Origin: Acytostelium subglobosum LB1
Taxonomy: Eukaryota > Evosea > Eumycetozoa > Acytosteliales > Acytosteliaceae
Length of the DNA stretch: 27,780 nucleotides
NCBI RefSeq assembly: GCF_000787575.1
Contig: NW_012236487.1
Location: 1,898-29,677 of the forward strand
Direction: 5' to 3'
Shown here: in pieces, positions 10,801 to 21,826 of the stretch
How the letters are laid out: each line of letters starts with the position of its first letter
Position numbering within the stretch: position 1 is the first letter of the stretch
The notes under the pieces: generated by a model
Database searches by the model: none
Told to the model about the DNA's origin: nothing
What the model saw: only the letters and a program-made list of their open reading frames with translations
Position numbers and translations under genes: made by a program

Positions 10801-11170
10801 CATCACCAAGACGTTCCCCAAGTGGAAGCAGACCGTGTTGATCTACCTCCAGTCCATTTACAACGACGCCACTCGCACCTTCACCAAGGACATCAATGCC
10901 ATTCTCGAGGATCTCAAGAAGGACCAGGAGCTCAAGCCACAGCTCTCCAACATGATGGCCTACGTCAGAATGCTCCAGGACGACATCAAGATCGAAGGCA
11001 AGCAGGCCCTCGACACATCCATGCCATTCGATGAGAAGGACGTCATCCAACAGAACCTCGAGTACGTCACCAGATCACTCGAGTTGGCCACCATTGAGGT
11101 CCAAGAGGTTATCGATGTCACCGTCAAGGGTGCTCCAACCCCAGGCAAGCCAACCTACTTGATCCAATAA
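7805..11170 (+). CDS. leuS: Leucyl-tRNA synthetase, cytosolic
   Basis: This class Ia enzyme charges tRNA-Leu in the cytosol. Three exons (7805-7807, 7926-8286, 8367-11170) give 1055 aa, a normal length for the eukaryotic/archaeal type. Exon 1 is just the start codon. Exon 2 begins TCA ACA GCT with an in-frame TAG immediately before it, so translation of STAKLDFVRAYE needs the splice. The HIGH signature is at residues 57-60 (GRLHIGHV), KMSKS at 712-716 (GEKMSKSSGN). The CP1 editing domain contains GTGVVTSVPSDSPDDYAAL. The C-terminal domain continues to about residue 1050. Codon use is strongly C/G-ending, as in highly expressed genes. The TAA stop lies within AATAAA (11166-11171). Identity is certain. 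Confidence 0.96.
7808..7925 (+). repeat. leuS intron 1 with complementary ATTG and CAAT tracts
   Basis: This intron follows the ATG-only exon. It contains TGATTGATTGAT (7842-7853) and, near its 3' end, AATCAATCAATCAATCA (7897-7913). These can pair for 12 bases. A CTAAC branch-like motif sits between them at 7858-7864. Confidence 0.6.
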
Positions 11171-11491
11171 ACAATCAAACTTTGTCCATCCCCAATACTA
11201 ATTACCGACTTACATTGTCTATTAATATTTTGGAATCCACCAAAGAATACATTGTCACCTACACATCGATGTGCAAGGAGAAAGCAAACAAAACGAGGGA
11301 CAGGAGGAAGGTAGAATTGAATAAACTATGAACCATGTGCATCATCACTACACGACCCATTGTTGATTCAAACCAACCATGATCCTATATTTAGATGTAG
11401 ACCCAATCATTCTTCCTATTAAATCAATTGATTGCCCATAATTGATTATGGTTTCTTTCAAATCTTTCCCATATTGGTCTTTTCCCGACCA

Positions 11492-11511
11492 TGGGTCAAG
11501 GCCTTGACCCA
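11492..11511. repeat. 20-bp perfect palindrome
   Basis: TGGGTCAAGGCCTTGACCCA equals its own reverse complement. It is centred on AGGCCT. Confidence 0.9.
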
Positions 11512-11612
11512 GACTAGCAATACTAAAGTACCTAAGTATATTGCCAAGTAGTCGCCAGAGTAAATACCAAAGTAGTCGCCAAATAATATTGACGCTCTAG
11601 GTGGGAGTTTGA

Positions 11613-11632
11613 TTGATGAAGGCCTTCATCAA
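11613..11632. repeat. 20-bp perfect palindrome
   Basis: TTGATGAAGGCCTTCATCAA equals its own reverse complement and is also centred on AGGCCT. Its right arm begins a second inverted repeat: TCATCAAGTG (11627-11636) pairs with CACTTGATGA (11671-11680). Confidence 0.9.
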
Positions 11633-11695
11633 GTGCATAATAGAGAATTACAAGGGATATGTACAATAAACACTTGATGAACAAGTTTATTCATT

Positions 11696-12640
11696 CTAAT
11701 GAACATAGGCATCAAGGCCAGCAAGCTTCCTTGCTCGGTCGGTGAGGGTCGGAAGTGTTTCCTCTTCGAATTGGAAGTTGACATGGGTCCTCGGTGCCTT
11801 GGGGAAGAGCTTGATGTTCTCGGCAGCCCAATGACTGGTCATTCGCTTCTCATAGAAGGCGTTCTGCTTCTTGCCCAAGTCCTCCTTGGTGATCAATGAT
11901 GCGGGTTGGTATGATGTGTAGATCACCATACGACATTTGCCAGCGGTTGGTGCACAAGCCCAGTGGATTGTACGTGAGTCCCACAGAACTACATCGCCAA
12001 CATTGCAGCATACCTTTATCTCCTTGCAGTCCTTGAAGTAGTTGAGCTTCCTGGGGTCGTCATTGAACTTGTACCAGTCGCCATGGGAGTTGATGTGCTG
12101 CTCGGTGAAGTATTTGTCGTGTTGAAGATGCGACTTCTCGTAGACGATGAGGCCGCCATCGTTCTGTTGGCAGTCCATCAGATTGAGGAATCCTTGAATG
12201 CATCGGAAGCCAAACTTCTCGCTTCCCTGATCAAAGTGAGGCCATGGCCTGCCCAGGTCTTGTCCTGGACGCGCCAGGTTGCCTCCATCAAAGCTGACCA
12301 AAAGTTCATCAGTGTTGTAGATCTGAGTGAAGATATCGATGATTGGTTGCTCGGACCTAATGTCCCAGACGAATTGATTCTGACCAAATGAGTACTGTTG
12401 TAGGATGCCGTGGATGTTACTCGGCCACTTCTCATCAGTCCATGTTGATCGCTTGTTGCGATCGATGCCCGTACCAAAATCCTCGAGCCACTTCCAAAAT
12501 GCAGACCTATACACCTCACATCTCTCCTCTGGTACAACATTGCGTACTATTGCCCAACCATTATTATAAAGGTCCTTTCTCCATTGTGGCCAATCCTCTC
12601 TAAAAGTATTACAAGATTCTTCTAATATTGATTCGGACAT
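11696..12640 (-). CDS. PhyH-like Fe(II)/2-oxoglutarate dioxygenase
   Basis: This intronless 314-aa protein belongs to the phytanoyl-CoA dioxygenase-like family of Fe(II)- and 2-oxoglutarate-dependent oxygenases. The iron ligands are visible as H135 and D137 in WPHFDQG and distal H226 in DSRTIHWACAP. R237 in KCRMVIYTSYQP is placed to bind 2-oxoglutarate. The jelly-roll strands FLNLMDCQQNDGGLIVYEKSH and VCCNVGDVVLWDS fit the family. Upstream residues 20-60 carry GWAIVRNVVP, the usual entry strand. No targeting signal is obvious, so it is probably cytosolic. The substrate cannot be told from sequence. The stop is followed closely by AATAAA on the minus strand. Confidence 0.88.
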   Translation of the reverse strand: MSESILEESCNTFREDWPQWRKDLYNNGWAIVRNVVPEERCEVYRSAFWKWLEDFGTGIDRNKRSTWTDEKWPSNIHGILQQYSFGQNQFVWDIRSEQPIIDIFTQIYNTDELLVSFDGGNLARPGQDLGRPWPHFDQGSEKFGFRCIQGFLNLMDCQQNDGGLIVYEKSHLQHDKYFTEQHINSHGDWYKFNDDPRKLNYFKDCKEIKVCCNVGDVVLWDSRTIHWACAPTAGKCRMVIYTSYQPASLITKEDLGKKQNAFYEKRMTSHWAAENIKLFPKAPRTHVNFQFEEETLPTLTDRARKLAGLDAYVH

Positions 12641-13258
12641 TGTATAAATGTTTGATTGTTTGTTCGATTGTTCGATTGATATAGATTGATTGTAAGTATG
12701 TATGTGTTATAACTTAGTTTAATAACTTAACTAATTAAACAAGTTGTTGGTGTTCACCTCAACATTCTCTTCACTTTGGATGATCACAATGATGTCTGGT
12801 GCAAACCAACACGGAATTTTCAGAGAATGTAATTGGCAAGTTGTGTCTGCTAAGTGATATCGAGAAACAATGAATGAATTTGGATGTAATAAGTATAATT
12901 ATTCCACAACATAAATGGAATCAGTCATTGACTTAGGATTAATTGTTTATCTTTGGTTGGATTGGGGGTGTTGTTGAATGGAGCTGGGTTCCAATGGTTT
13001 CTAGTAATATCACTTGATAGGTATGATTGAGAAGAAAACCATGGTCCAATTACCAATCAAACAACGGGTAATTTGTTGGGAATTTGCTAATTTGTAACGA
13101 AGTAAGAGAATCTCTGGGCATACATTGAGTATGATAGCGAAATCTCTAAAGAGTATGTTTAGGTAACTACCTTTCAATAACATTAATCTTCAATGTAATC
13201 TATCATCATGTGGACCATATTGTTTATGGGTTGTCTGTTTGATCAAACAAATAAAATG
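12641..13258. other. Spacer upstream of the dioxygenase gene
   Basis: About 620 bp of AT-rich DNA, presumably holding the dioxygenase promoter on the minus strand. Only a 22-codon plus-strand frame near 12791-12857 is seen, and nothing supports it as a gene. Confidence 0.45.
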
Positions 13259-13510
13259 TTACAGCAAATGGAAAATATCAGGAAGATGTACTTCCAGCCA
13301 GGTAAATGATTGTCTTTGTTTGTGACCAATCACGAGAATGGAAAGAACATTCTTTGGTATTTTTCCAACCAGGCGCATCAATACATGGTCAATGTCTTCA
13401 CCTTGGAAGTAAACAAGTCTCCAATTGGTTTCTCGACAAATGAACGCTATTACTCTACATAGGAATTCTTCATAAGATAGGCCATCCAGATCAATCAATA
13501 AGTCAACCAA
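13259..13510 (-). other. Open 83-codon stretch in frame after the UBLCP1 stop
   Basis: Directly after the TGA of the UBLCP1 gene the same frame stays open for 83 codons and ends at TAA (13259-13261). The conceptual peptide looks coding-like (FICRETNWRLVYFQGED, then PKNVLSILVIGHKQRQSFTW), with balanced hydrophobic and charged residues and no simple repeats. It has no ATG at its beginning. I do not recognise it. It may be a readthrough extension, an exon of an alternative transcript, a gene relic, or chance. No function is claimed. Confidence 0.3.
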
Positions 13511-14913
13511 TCAATCTTTATTATTCGTCCGCTTGGTCCATTCCTGTTGTTTGATCGATCAGTCAGCCAGTCAGTTAGTTGGTTAGTATGGATGGTTGTT
13601 TGATCGTTTGGTTGTTGATCAACACTTACATTATGGTTTACTTTGGTAACGTCTGATTCTGTGGCCACAATCTTTAGATAGTGACTAAGATGATATAGTA
13701 CATTGTCTGGTTGTTTCTGTTCCTTTATCTTAAAGGCTGGTATATGTACACCGTTCTTGGGATTCATGGCAAAGTTCTTGCTTAGATCATCCACGTGCAA
13801 TGTGTTCTTGGCAGTGTAATACTGTCCCAACACCTTGTGACTCCAAATAATATCCAACGCCTTGACCTGATGTTTGATCTTTGTTCTCTCCTTGCCTGAC
13901 AATGCTCTATATGTTGTTACGCTAAACATCAATGTTTGATCCAAAACTATTTACTCGCTCAAATGGTCAGTACACATGTCACCATTCATTCAATCAATCA
14001 ATCATTCATCATAACATACCAAAGCCAATCTTGAAGTTTGGGTTGGTCAGCATTCCAAGCTCTGTCAACTTGATCTCTATCCATTTCCAGCTCGTCTGTT
14101 GATTGATTGATTGATTGAGTGATTGAATGAATGAGTGAGTGGACTTGACACGTCATGTCCTGGACACCTGGACCAACATACCTGTGACCAAATAGCAATA
14201 TCATAATGCTCATATGATGCTGTAAGGAACTCCTCAAGGTATGGCCTCTTCATGTTGGCAACATCTTGATCCTTGAAGTCGAGTAATGTGTGATCGAGAT
14301 CAAGTACCAACAACTTCTTGTTGGCACGTGGTGCGTTGATGATGGCAATCTCTGCCTTTTCTCTGATCTTGACCAGCTTGCTCTTGTTCTCCTCGAGATG
14401 AGACAACTCGTCCGAGTCGGGAATGTAGTCAAACTCCAGATCGTTAAAGACGTTGTCGGCGTCGGATGGGGGTGGCGCCTGGATGATCTGGGCCTCTGGT
14501 GTGCCCATCATAATGATACTGTGATTGGGTGGTATGTTCAGACTGCCAATCACGGTCTCATCGGGAGGCAGCAAACCCTTTGACAGGCCCAATATCTTTT
14601 GTCTCTTTGTCAACACATTGGTCAATGTCTCCAACTGTCTCTTCAAGTCCAATATAGTATTTGTCTTTTCTATCGATACCTTAAACTCCTTTCCACTCCA
14701 TTTAGCTCTAATATTTATAATCTCTGCTGCTGCTGCTGGTGCTTCAACTACTAATGTTGTATTTGTATTTGTATTTGTATTTGTAGTAGATGTAGTTGTA
14801 GTAGTATGTATTGATGAATCTATGTCCTTCTCCTTATGTTGATCAGCAATAGGAGTATCAACAGTCACCGCCGTGCCTGTTGTAGATGATTCAGTCCTTT
14901 CAGAATCAATCAT
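13511..14913 (-). CDS. ublcp1: Ubiquitin-like domain CTD-type phosphatase (UBLCP1)
   Basis: This is an HAD-superfamily phosphatase of the UBLCP1 type, known to dephosphorylate nuclear 26S proteasome. Four exons (14913-14182, 14095-14020, 13946-13630, 13543-13511) give 385 aa with consistent phases. Residues 1-65 are a Thr/Asn-rich extension absent from the roughly 318-aa animal protein. The ubiquitin-like domain spans about 66-140 (IRAKWSGKEFKVS, KRQKILGLSKG, SIIMMGT). The catalytic motif LDLDHT has nucleophile D205 and D207. Later motifs are RPYLEEFLTASYEHYDIAIWSQ, the exon-2 segment TSWKWIEIKLTELG, and HVDDLSKNFAMNPKNGVHI. The last 11-codon exon (EWTKRTNNKD) matches the family's short C-terminal NHKxWE helix. 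An AATAAA lies six bases before the stop. Confidence 0.93.
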
Positions 14914-16060
<1,147 letters not shown>

Positions 16061-16672
16061 GATAGCTGCACTACTCTCATTACTTTGCTCTTTCCTCTCA
16101 AGTCTTCTTCTGCTTCTTCATCTTATTCCTACTTATTCAAGTCCACTGTGCTCTCTCTCAAGAGTGTACTACTTACTAACCATCACCTACTCCTCCAACG
16201 TCCAATTCAAGAGGAATGTACTACCAATCGATCAATACAAATGATCAATAACAAGGACGTCCCCCGATCTCAATCAATCATTCAATCATTCAATCAATCA
16301 TCATATTCATTGATAATGTTTGTTTATTTGTTATATTTATATGGTATTATGGTTACCAATACCATCCAACCATTTAAGGGGCCACAAGGTTCACTCACTC
16401 ATTGCCCCTTCATCGATCAACATCAATCACGCAACACTGTTTGCTTCTGATCATTCTTTGCAAAGTTTAGGGGTTTGTTGACAAAATTCAATTTTGGTGA
16501 CTTTTTGCAAAGAGTCATTCATTCATTCATTCATCATCAAAGTGAAGTGAACTCATTCATTCATTTCATTCATCATACATTATATTTGTATTTATATATA
16601 TATATCTATATCTCAAAGTAATAATAGTATATATCAGCAACAATAGTAATAACCATAACAATTAAATAAGAA
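16061..16672. promoter_or_regulatory. Spacer arfA to shk-type kinase
   Basis: About 610 bp containing the arfA 3' UTR and the kinase promoter. A short inverted repeat, AAGGGGC (16376-16382) with GCCCCTT (16404-16410), is present. The 10-bp palindrome CTTTGCAAAG lies at 16456-16465, and a second TTTTGCAAAGAG lies near 16503-16514. CATT tracts follow at 16515-16575 and AT runs at 16590-16640. No gene is seen. Confidence 0.5.
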
Positions 16673-18980
16673 ATGGATTATAATATAATAAAGAATTATC
16701 TTTATTCGAATCCACCAAGCGATAGAGAAAAGATACCATCGTATTATATGCAGTTGAAGAATATTTTGGCTATATTGCATACGGATGATGATGATACTGC
16801 TGTGACACCAGAGGTCAAGTCAAACAATCAGGCAATCTCAGAGACGATCGAGGCCAAGATGAAGTATGTCGAGCAGAACTTCTCAGAGATGCTGCAGTTT
16901 GCAGGTGGTGACGGTCCGTCCTCGCCCAACCATCAGTCAACTGCCACTGGCGCGCAGTCCACGACGACCACCACCACGACCACTACAACAGAGACACAGC
17001 CCACTCAACATCATGACAATGCCTATGCCTACGTCAAGACAGCGATGATCCCCGTCGGCCTTGCTGGCCTTCCCCTCACTGAGAAGAAAAGGGTAAGAAT
17101 CTGCGGATGGATAGATGGACGCGACACACCCATCACATCGCATCCTAATGACTCACTCGCTCACTCACTCACTCAATCAATCAATCAATCAATCATATGA
17201 CAGAGCCATCTCCATCATCATCACAAGAGCTACGGCCCTCCAGAGATCCCACCCGAGGAGATCTTGTTCGACCCAAAGGTCGATCATCTGGGCGGCGGAG
17301 CATATGGCAAGGTGTACCGAGCTACGTGTCGCAGTAAGAAGGTCGCCGTCAAGGTGCCAAAGAAACAGACACTGAGCGAATCAGAGCTCAAGTCGTTCAA
17401 GCATGAGGTTGAGATTTGGAAGCAGATCTATCATCCCAACGTTGTAATGTGCATGGGTGCCTGCACCAAGCCAGGCAAGATCATGATTGTCTCTGAGCTA
17501 ATGCAGTCTGACCTCGAGAAGATCATCCATTCAGACTCACCTCCACCCCTGTACCAGCGTATCAAGATGGCCTACGATGCTGTAAGTAGTAGATCATCAT
17601 TGATTGATTGATTGATTGAGTGGATGATGGTGTCACATGACTAACCAATCCATCATGTCTACAGGCTCTTGGAATGAACTGGCTGCACGGCATTTGTAAT
17701 ATTCTTCACAGAGACTTAAAGCTAGCCAATCTAATGGTATGGAATAACATGTTCATTGATAGATTGATTGATTGCGACACATTCTCACTCACTCAATCAA
17801 TCAATCTAGATTGGCAAGGACAATACAGTAAAGATCACAGACTTTGGATTCTCCCAGGTGCTCAAGTCGGGCACGACAACGACTGATCAACGTGGACCAA
17901 AGGGAACAGCACTGTACATGGCACCAGAGGTGATGCAGAAGAAGGAGTTCAATGAGAAGGCCGATGTCTACAGCTTTGGTCTCATCCTCTATGAGTTGGC
18001 CACATGCGAGGAACTATTCCCAGAGTACACAGAGATACAACCATTCTCAAATGTAATACTGATCACTCAACCAATCAATCTATCGATCATTCAATCACTC
18101 ACTCACTCGTTCATACTCGCGTAGGCCATTTGCAACCAGAGACTTAGACCAACGATTCCAGCTGACTTGCCCAAGTCATTGGCGGCATTGATGCAGAGAT
18201 GTTGGGATCACGACCCATCACTACGTCCATCCTTCTCAGAGGTATCGTCCAAGATGAATGAAGTGCTGATCGATATTGCAATCTCTGGCAATCCCAATGC
18301 AGCGGCATTTTGGAAGAACTCATTCGGCACACCCGATGATGTCAAGTGGGCAGAGTTTGCCATGAAGTTATCCAAGGCCACCAATGTAGATATCCGTGAC
18401 ATTGATATACTATCCAACCTCTTTGGTAAGTCCCATCCTATTCTGTGCTGTTCTTTCCTGTCAATCAATCAAACTAATCACTCAATCAATCTTAGTGCTA
18501 TCACCAACTAATGAGGATACAAGCAGTGGAGTGGTCAACATTGAACGATTCGAGTTGATGACCAAATGGTTCGGACCATTCTATAGCAATGGAGTGGGCG
18601 CAGCGATACTGCAAGAGATGATGGCATTGCTGAAGAAGCTATGGTTCCACTTTGACATATCGCGCGATGTCTCTGAGCGTCGCTTGCGAGGACGTGCCGA
18701 GAACACGTTCTTGATTCGTCTGAGCCTCAACGACCCGGTCAACACGCCACTCACCATCTCCAAGATCAAGAACTCCAAGCCAACACACAAGAGAGTGGCG
18801 CGTGAGGATGAGCCGCCCTCTGCCGAGTACCCGCTGGGCTGCAAGTTCAGAGTGCCCATCGATGGCCAGGACATATGCTTCAGCAGTGTCATTGCCATTG
18901 TCGACAAGCTAAAGTCAATCAACAACCTTGGCAGTGAATGTCCACACAATGAGATCAAGATACCATACGTCAATGACTAA
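16673..18980 (+). CDS. SH2 domain-containing protein kinase, Shk family
   Basis: This is a dictyostelid-type Shk kinase, with the kinase domain first and an SH2 domain last. Six exons (16673-17092, 17204-17581, 17665-17736, 17810-18052, 18125-18425, 18496-18980) give 632 aa with every phase matched. Residues 1-140 are a poorly conserved region with a Thr-rich run. The kinase domain begins near residue 160: glycine loop LGGGAYGKVY, K190 in VAVKV, catalytic D283 in LHRDLKLAN, DFG at 301-303, KGTALYMAPEV, DVYSFGLILYELAT and the RPSFSEV end. The SH2 domain starts near W521 (WFHFDISRDVSERRL), with R546 in TFLIRLS positioned to bind phosphotyrosine. Shk kinases are TKL-like and act in chemotactic signalling; which paralogue this is I cannot tell. 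Confidence 0.93.
17737..17809 (+). repeat. Kinase intron 3: 15-bp perfect hairpin reaching the acceptor
   Basis: Within a 73-nt intron, TAGATTGATTGATTG (17760-17774) is perfectly complementary to CAATCAATCAATCTA (17794-17808), with a 19-nt loop. The next base, G17809, is the G of the acceptor AG. Confidence 0.85.
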
Positions 18981-19807
18981 CGATAGTCCAACTAATGAGA
19001 TCAAGCAATGATGTCAAGCTCATGCCATGCAATGCAATGCAATGAAATGCTCTGGTCCCTGAGTCAGCATTGCCATGTTTGCTTGTTTGCAAATGAATGA
19101 TTCATCATTCACAGACGTCTGTGCCTCTACCCTACCCCTGCCCTGCCCTACCCTCTACCCTACCATACCCTACAATCACGATTAATTAAAGGTCATAGTA
19201 TCGTTGTCGGAAAATCACCTTACTTGCACAACAACTCCGACCAACAACAACAACAACAACATCCAAATCGGATAGTCAATGGTGAGAGTGAGTGAAGTGT
19301 GTGGTCCTTCGTTCGATTCATTGATGCCACGATTGATGCCTTGATCAGCGCAACGACGTAATACTGGTCGACTTTGAGGATACCACCATCTAAAGCAAGA
19401 CGAGAATAAAAACTCCCATTGTTTCTGATAACCAGGAAGTAGCAGGTCATGTGATGAATACTCACACAACATAGACTCGTCTTTGATCGATGCAAAGAAA
19501 ACGACCCCTCCCTTTTTCAGTTATTACTCACACCAAAGTGGTGTTTGCAAAGGATACAAGGCCCACGCTGATTGATTGACATAGTTAGGGGGTGGGTGGT
19601 TAGGGGGTTGGTCTACCTTTGTACCACTCACGAACAAAGGTCTTGATCTCAGTTTAGTCAGGTGGTCCACGACACGCACTCAATCTATTATCTATTTATT
19701 AAAGTCGTTGTGTTCTACGTCAATCACAACGATCTCATTCATTCATTCAAATATACTTCACCATCTATCCATTATCTATAATCAAACAATATATATATAT
19801 TACAAGT
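18981..19807. other. Long spacer between kinase and hydrolase genes
   Basis: About 830 bp. It contains an ATGCA-type repeat (19022-19046), a C-run tract (19130-19170), a minus-strand 90-codon frame at 19215-19495 that I could not support, a G-rich patch GGGGGTGGGTGG with TTAGGGGGTT (19589-19609), and GTTTGCAAAGG at 19543-19553, about 260 bp upstream of the hydrolase start. Confidence 0.5.
19130..19170 (-). repeat. Seven-fold C-run tract (G-quadruplex capable on minus strand)
   Basis: The plus strand has seven runs of at least three C separated by two to seven bases, mostly as CCCTA or CCCTG. The minus strand is therefore a GGGTAGGG-like tract. Confidence 0.8.
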
Positions 19808-20933
19808 ATGAATCAATCAATGTTGCCACCCAACTCGGCATACCCTTGGGACTTGATGTCCTTGTTGACATCTCTCACATCGATGATGGCAATGACCATC
19901 GCTGTCTTGTCAATCTTATTGGCACTATTCATATACGCTGCCTACAAGGCACTGATCCGTTTCCCATGGCTTAGACCATTTACACCTGGCCAAGGCGATC
20001 CACTCACAGAGTGGGGAATCAAATACGAAGAGGTCGAGTTCAAAGCTTTCGATACTGATCACCTGATCCGAGGCTGGTGGGTACCTGCCGCACATGACAA
20101 TGGTATGTTGATCAATCAATCAATCATTCTTGGAACCATTCCACTCACTAACCCATTCAATCAATCAATCAATGATAGACTTGAAGATATCAATCATCGC
20201 TCTTCATGGATCTGGAAGAGATAAGCATAACTACTTCCAACATATTAGACACTTCCACGAGATTGGATTGAATTCATTGATCTTTGATTGCCGTGAGAGT
20301 CTATGTGATAAGGACCAGACTGGAAAGGGACTGGGCTACTCATTCAGAGAGCACAAGGATGTCCGTGCAGCCATCCACTACGTCAAGAACACTCACACCA
20401 CTCAATCAAAGAAGTTGATCGTCACTGGCATTTCAATGGGCGCCGCAAGCGTCGTAGTCGCATGCTCCAAGGATCGCGAGCTGATTGATGGCGTCATTGC
20501 CGAGGCTTGCTACAGTCATCCCAAGGACGCCTGGCAACACAACATCGAGAGGAACCTCAAGGAGGGTGTCAAGGCCTTTGCCTCAATCTCTGCCCTCTCC
20601 AAGGTCCTGCCAACATCAATCCCAAAGTGGCTCATGGATGCTATCCTCTCGACCACTATGTCAGTGATATTGCGCTCCGAGCACAACCTACACGAGTCTG
20701 ATGTGCCAGTGCACCACATTGCCAACATCAGTCCAAAGCCTGTGATGCTCATCCACAACACCAGGGACAATGTTGTTCCCTATCGCAATTCACTGGCCTT
20801 GATTGAGGCTGCTCGCGAGCCAAAGGAACTTTGGACCATCGACAACGGACAGCCACTCCACGTCACTGCCATCGAGAACGACTTGACCAACGAGTACATC
20901 GAACGTCTAAATAAGTTTATCGAGAGCATTTAA
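19808..20933 (+). CDS. Membrane-anchored alpha/beta hydrolase
   Basis: This 349-aa serine hydrolase of the ABHD13/BEM46-like type has two exons (19808-20102, 20179-20933). A hydrophobic segment at about residues 20-48 (MTIAVLSILLALFIYAAY inside it) is a likely single membrane anchor. The fold follows: HGSGRDKHNY (oxyanion region), nucleophile S184 in GISMGAAS, PVMLIHNTRDNVVPY carrying the acid Asp, and a late GQPLHVTAIEND carrying the candidate His. Known relatives act on lipids or palmitoylated proteins; the substrate here is unknown. The intron has CAAT tracts near both ends. AATAAA (20932-20937) overlaps the stop codon. Confidence 0.88.
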
Positions 20934-20975
20934 TAAACGTTAGAGATATATATAGATTATACGCCAAACTAAAGT

Positions 20976-21040
20976 GTGTGTTTCCATGTATTTCCATGTG
21001 TTTCCACTCTGCTTCCACCCTGTTTCCGTGTGTTTCCGCT
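20976..21040. repeat. TTTCC repeat with ~10.4-bp period
   Basis: TTCC recurs at 20982, 20992, 21002, 21013, 21024 and 21034, in units such as GTTTCCATGT and GTTTCCGTGT. It lies in the convergent spacer between the hydrolase and pterin dehydratase genes. Confidence 0.75.
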
Positions 21041-21080
21041 GTTACCACCTCTGGCGCAATCACCTGAATTGGAGCTCCAC

Positions 21081-21826
21081 TCACTGTGGAGAAGGTTGAG
21101 CTGCTGCTGCCTTCTTTCTGGTTGGTGGAACATAGCTTGCTAGAGGTAGTTCATCTATCTTGCTGGCTAGAATGAAGTCATTCTCAGACAGACCATTGAG
21201 TGCATGTGTGTACAACTCCACCTCAACATTCCAATACGACTCTATCATTCAGTGAGTATCAACGTTGTCAGTAAGTTAAAGGTTACTCACTCATCTTCAA
21301 TCTCATCTCATTACACTTACTAATTGACACATCTGGATGATGACCTTCCTCCTCGGCCACTGTTGTAATCTCATTGATGAACTCAACACCCTTGGGGAAT
21401 GGCATTCTCCACCTCCTATATATCTTGTTTGGTTCTGACTCTATCAACTTCCACTCTTTGTTCAACTGTGTCAACATGTCTTTGGCCTGCTCAAGTGTTT
21501 GTCTATGTACATCTCCTCCCTCACTAATGAGTGACATGTGCTCATATGTCAGTTGGACATACGCCATTGTACGATTCCCGACGATGATGAACATACCATG
21601 GCTTGCACTTCTGTTTACTAAGAGAGCAATACTGTTGTTGTAATGACATTATGTTATTGGTTGAAGCAAACAATGAATGATAATGTTGTTGATTGAATGA
21701 TGTTGATGTTGCTGTTGAAGTTGCTATTCTCAATGTCTTTGCTGATGCATTAGCCCAACAATATCTTGTAGTGATTGTCAACATTAATACTATCAACAAC
21801 AGTATTTGTATAACTCTACCTGACAT
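21081..21826 (-). CDS. Pterin-4a-carbinolamine dehydratase with hydrophobic leader
   Basis: PCD/DCoH family enzyme that regenerates tetrahydrobiopterin after aromatic amino-acid hydroxylation. The core runs LNKEWKL, IYRRWRMPFPKGVEFINEI, EEEGHHPDVSI (the conserved HHP active-site segment), then ELYTHALNGLSENDFILASKID. The last exon is 21241-21081 and the core exon ends at 21321. The 5' end is ambiguous. One model splices 21826-21597 to 21523-21321 with a 73-bp intron, in phase, giving 197 aa that starts with a hydrophobic segment (IQILLLIVLMLTI) and a Ser/Thr-rich linker, like a targeting leader. Alternatively translation starts at 21594 or 21567, giving a leaderless cytosolic enzyme. The PCD core is certain. 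Confidence 0.8.

Larger units (their letters stand above)
11171..11695. other. Convergent spacer with palindromes
   Basis: About 525 bp lie between the 3' ends of leuS and the dioxygenase gene. I see no gene. It contains two perfect 20-bp palindromes, a further 10-bp inverted repeat, and a duplicated AGTAGTCGCCA (near 11550 and 11572). On the minus strand, AATAAA occurs about 5-10 bp after the dioxygenase stop. Confidence 0.6.

Noticed and set aside
10142-11050. 302-codon minus-strand frame inside leuS
   Set aside because: Antisense to highly conserved LeuRS sequence with C/G-ending codons, which opens the opposite strand; no domain seen.
17160-17200. Regular CAAT/ACTC repeats as possible CRISPR or satellite array
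   Set aside because: Four-base tandem units with no spacers, inside a eukaryotic intron; simple microsatellite.
19215-19495. Minus-strand frames of about 85-91 codons with some coding-like stretches
   Set aside because: No ATG-led conserved domain, no joinable exons, ends in a GTT-repeat-derived Cys run; not enough to call a gene or relic.
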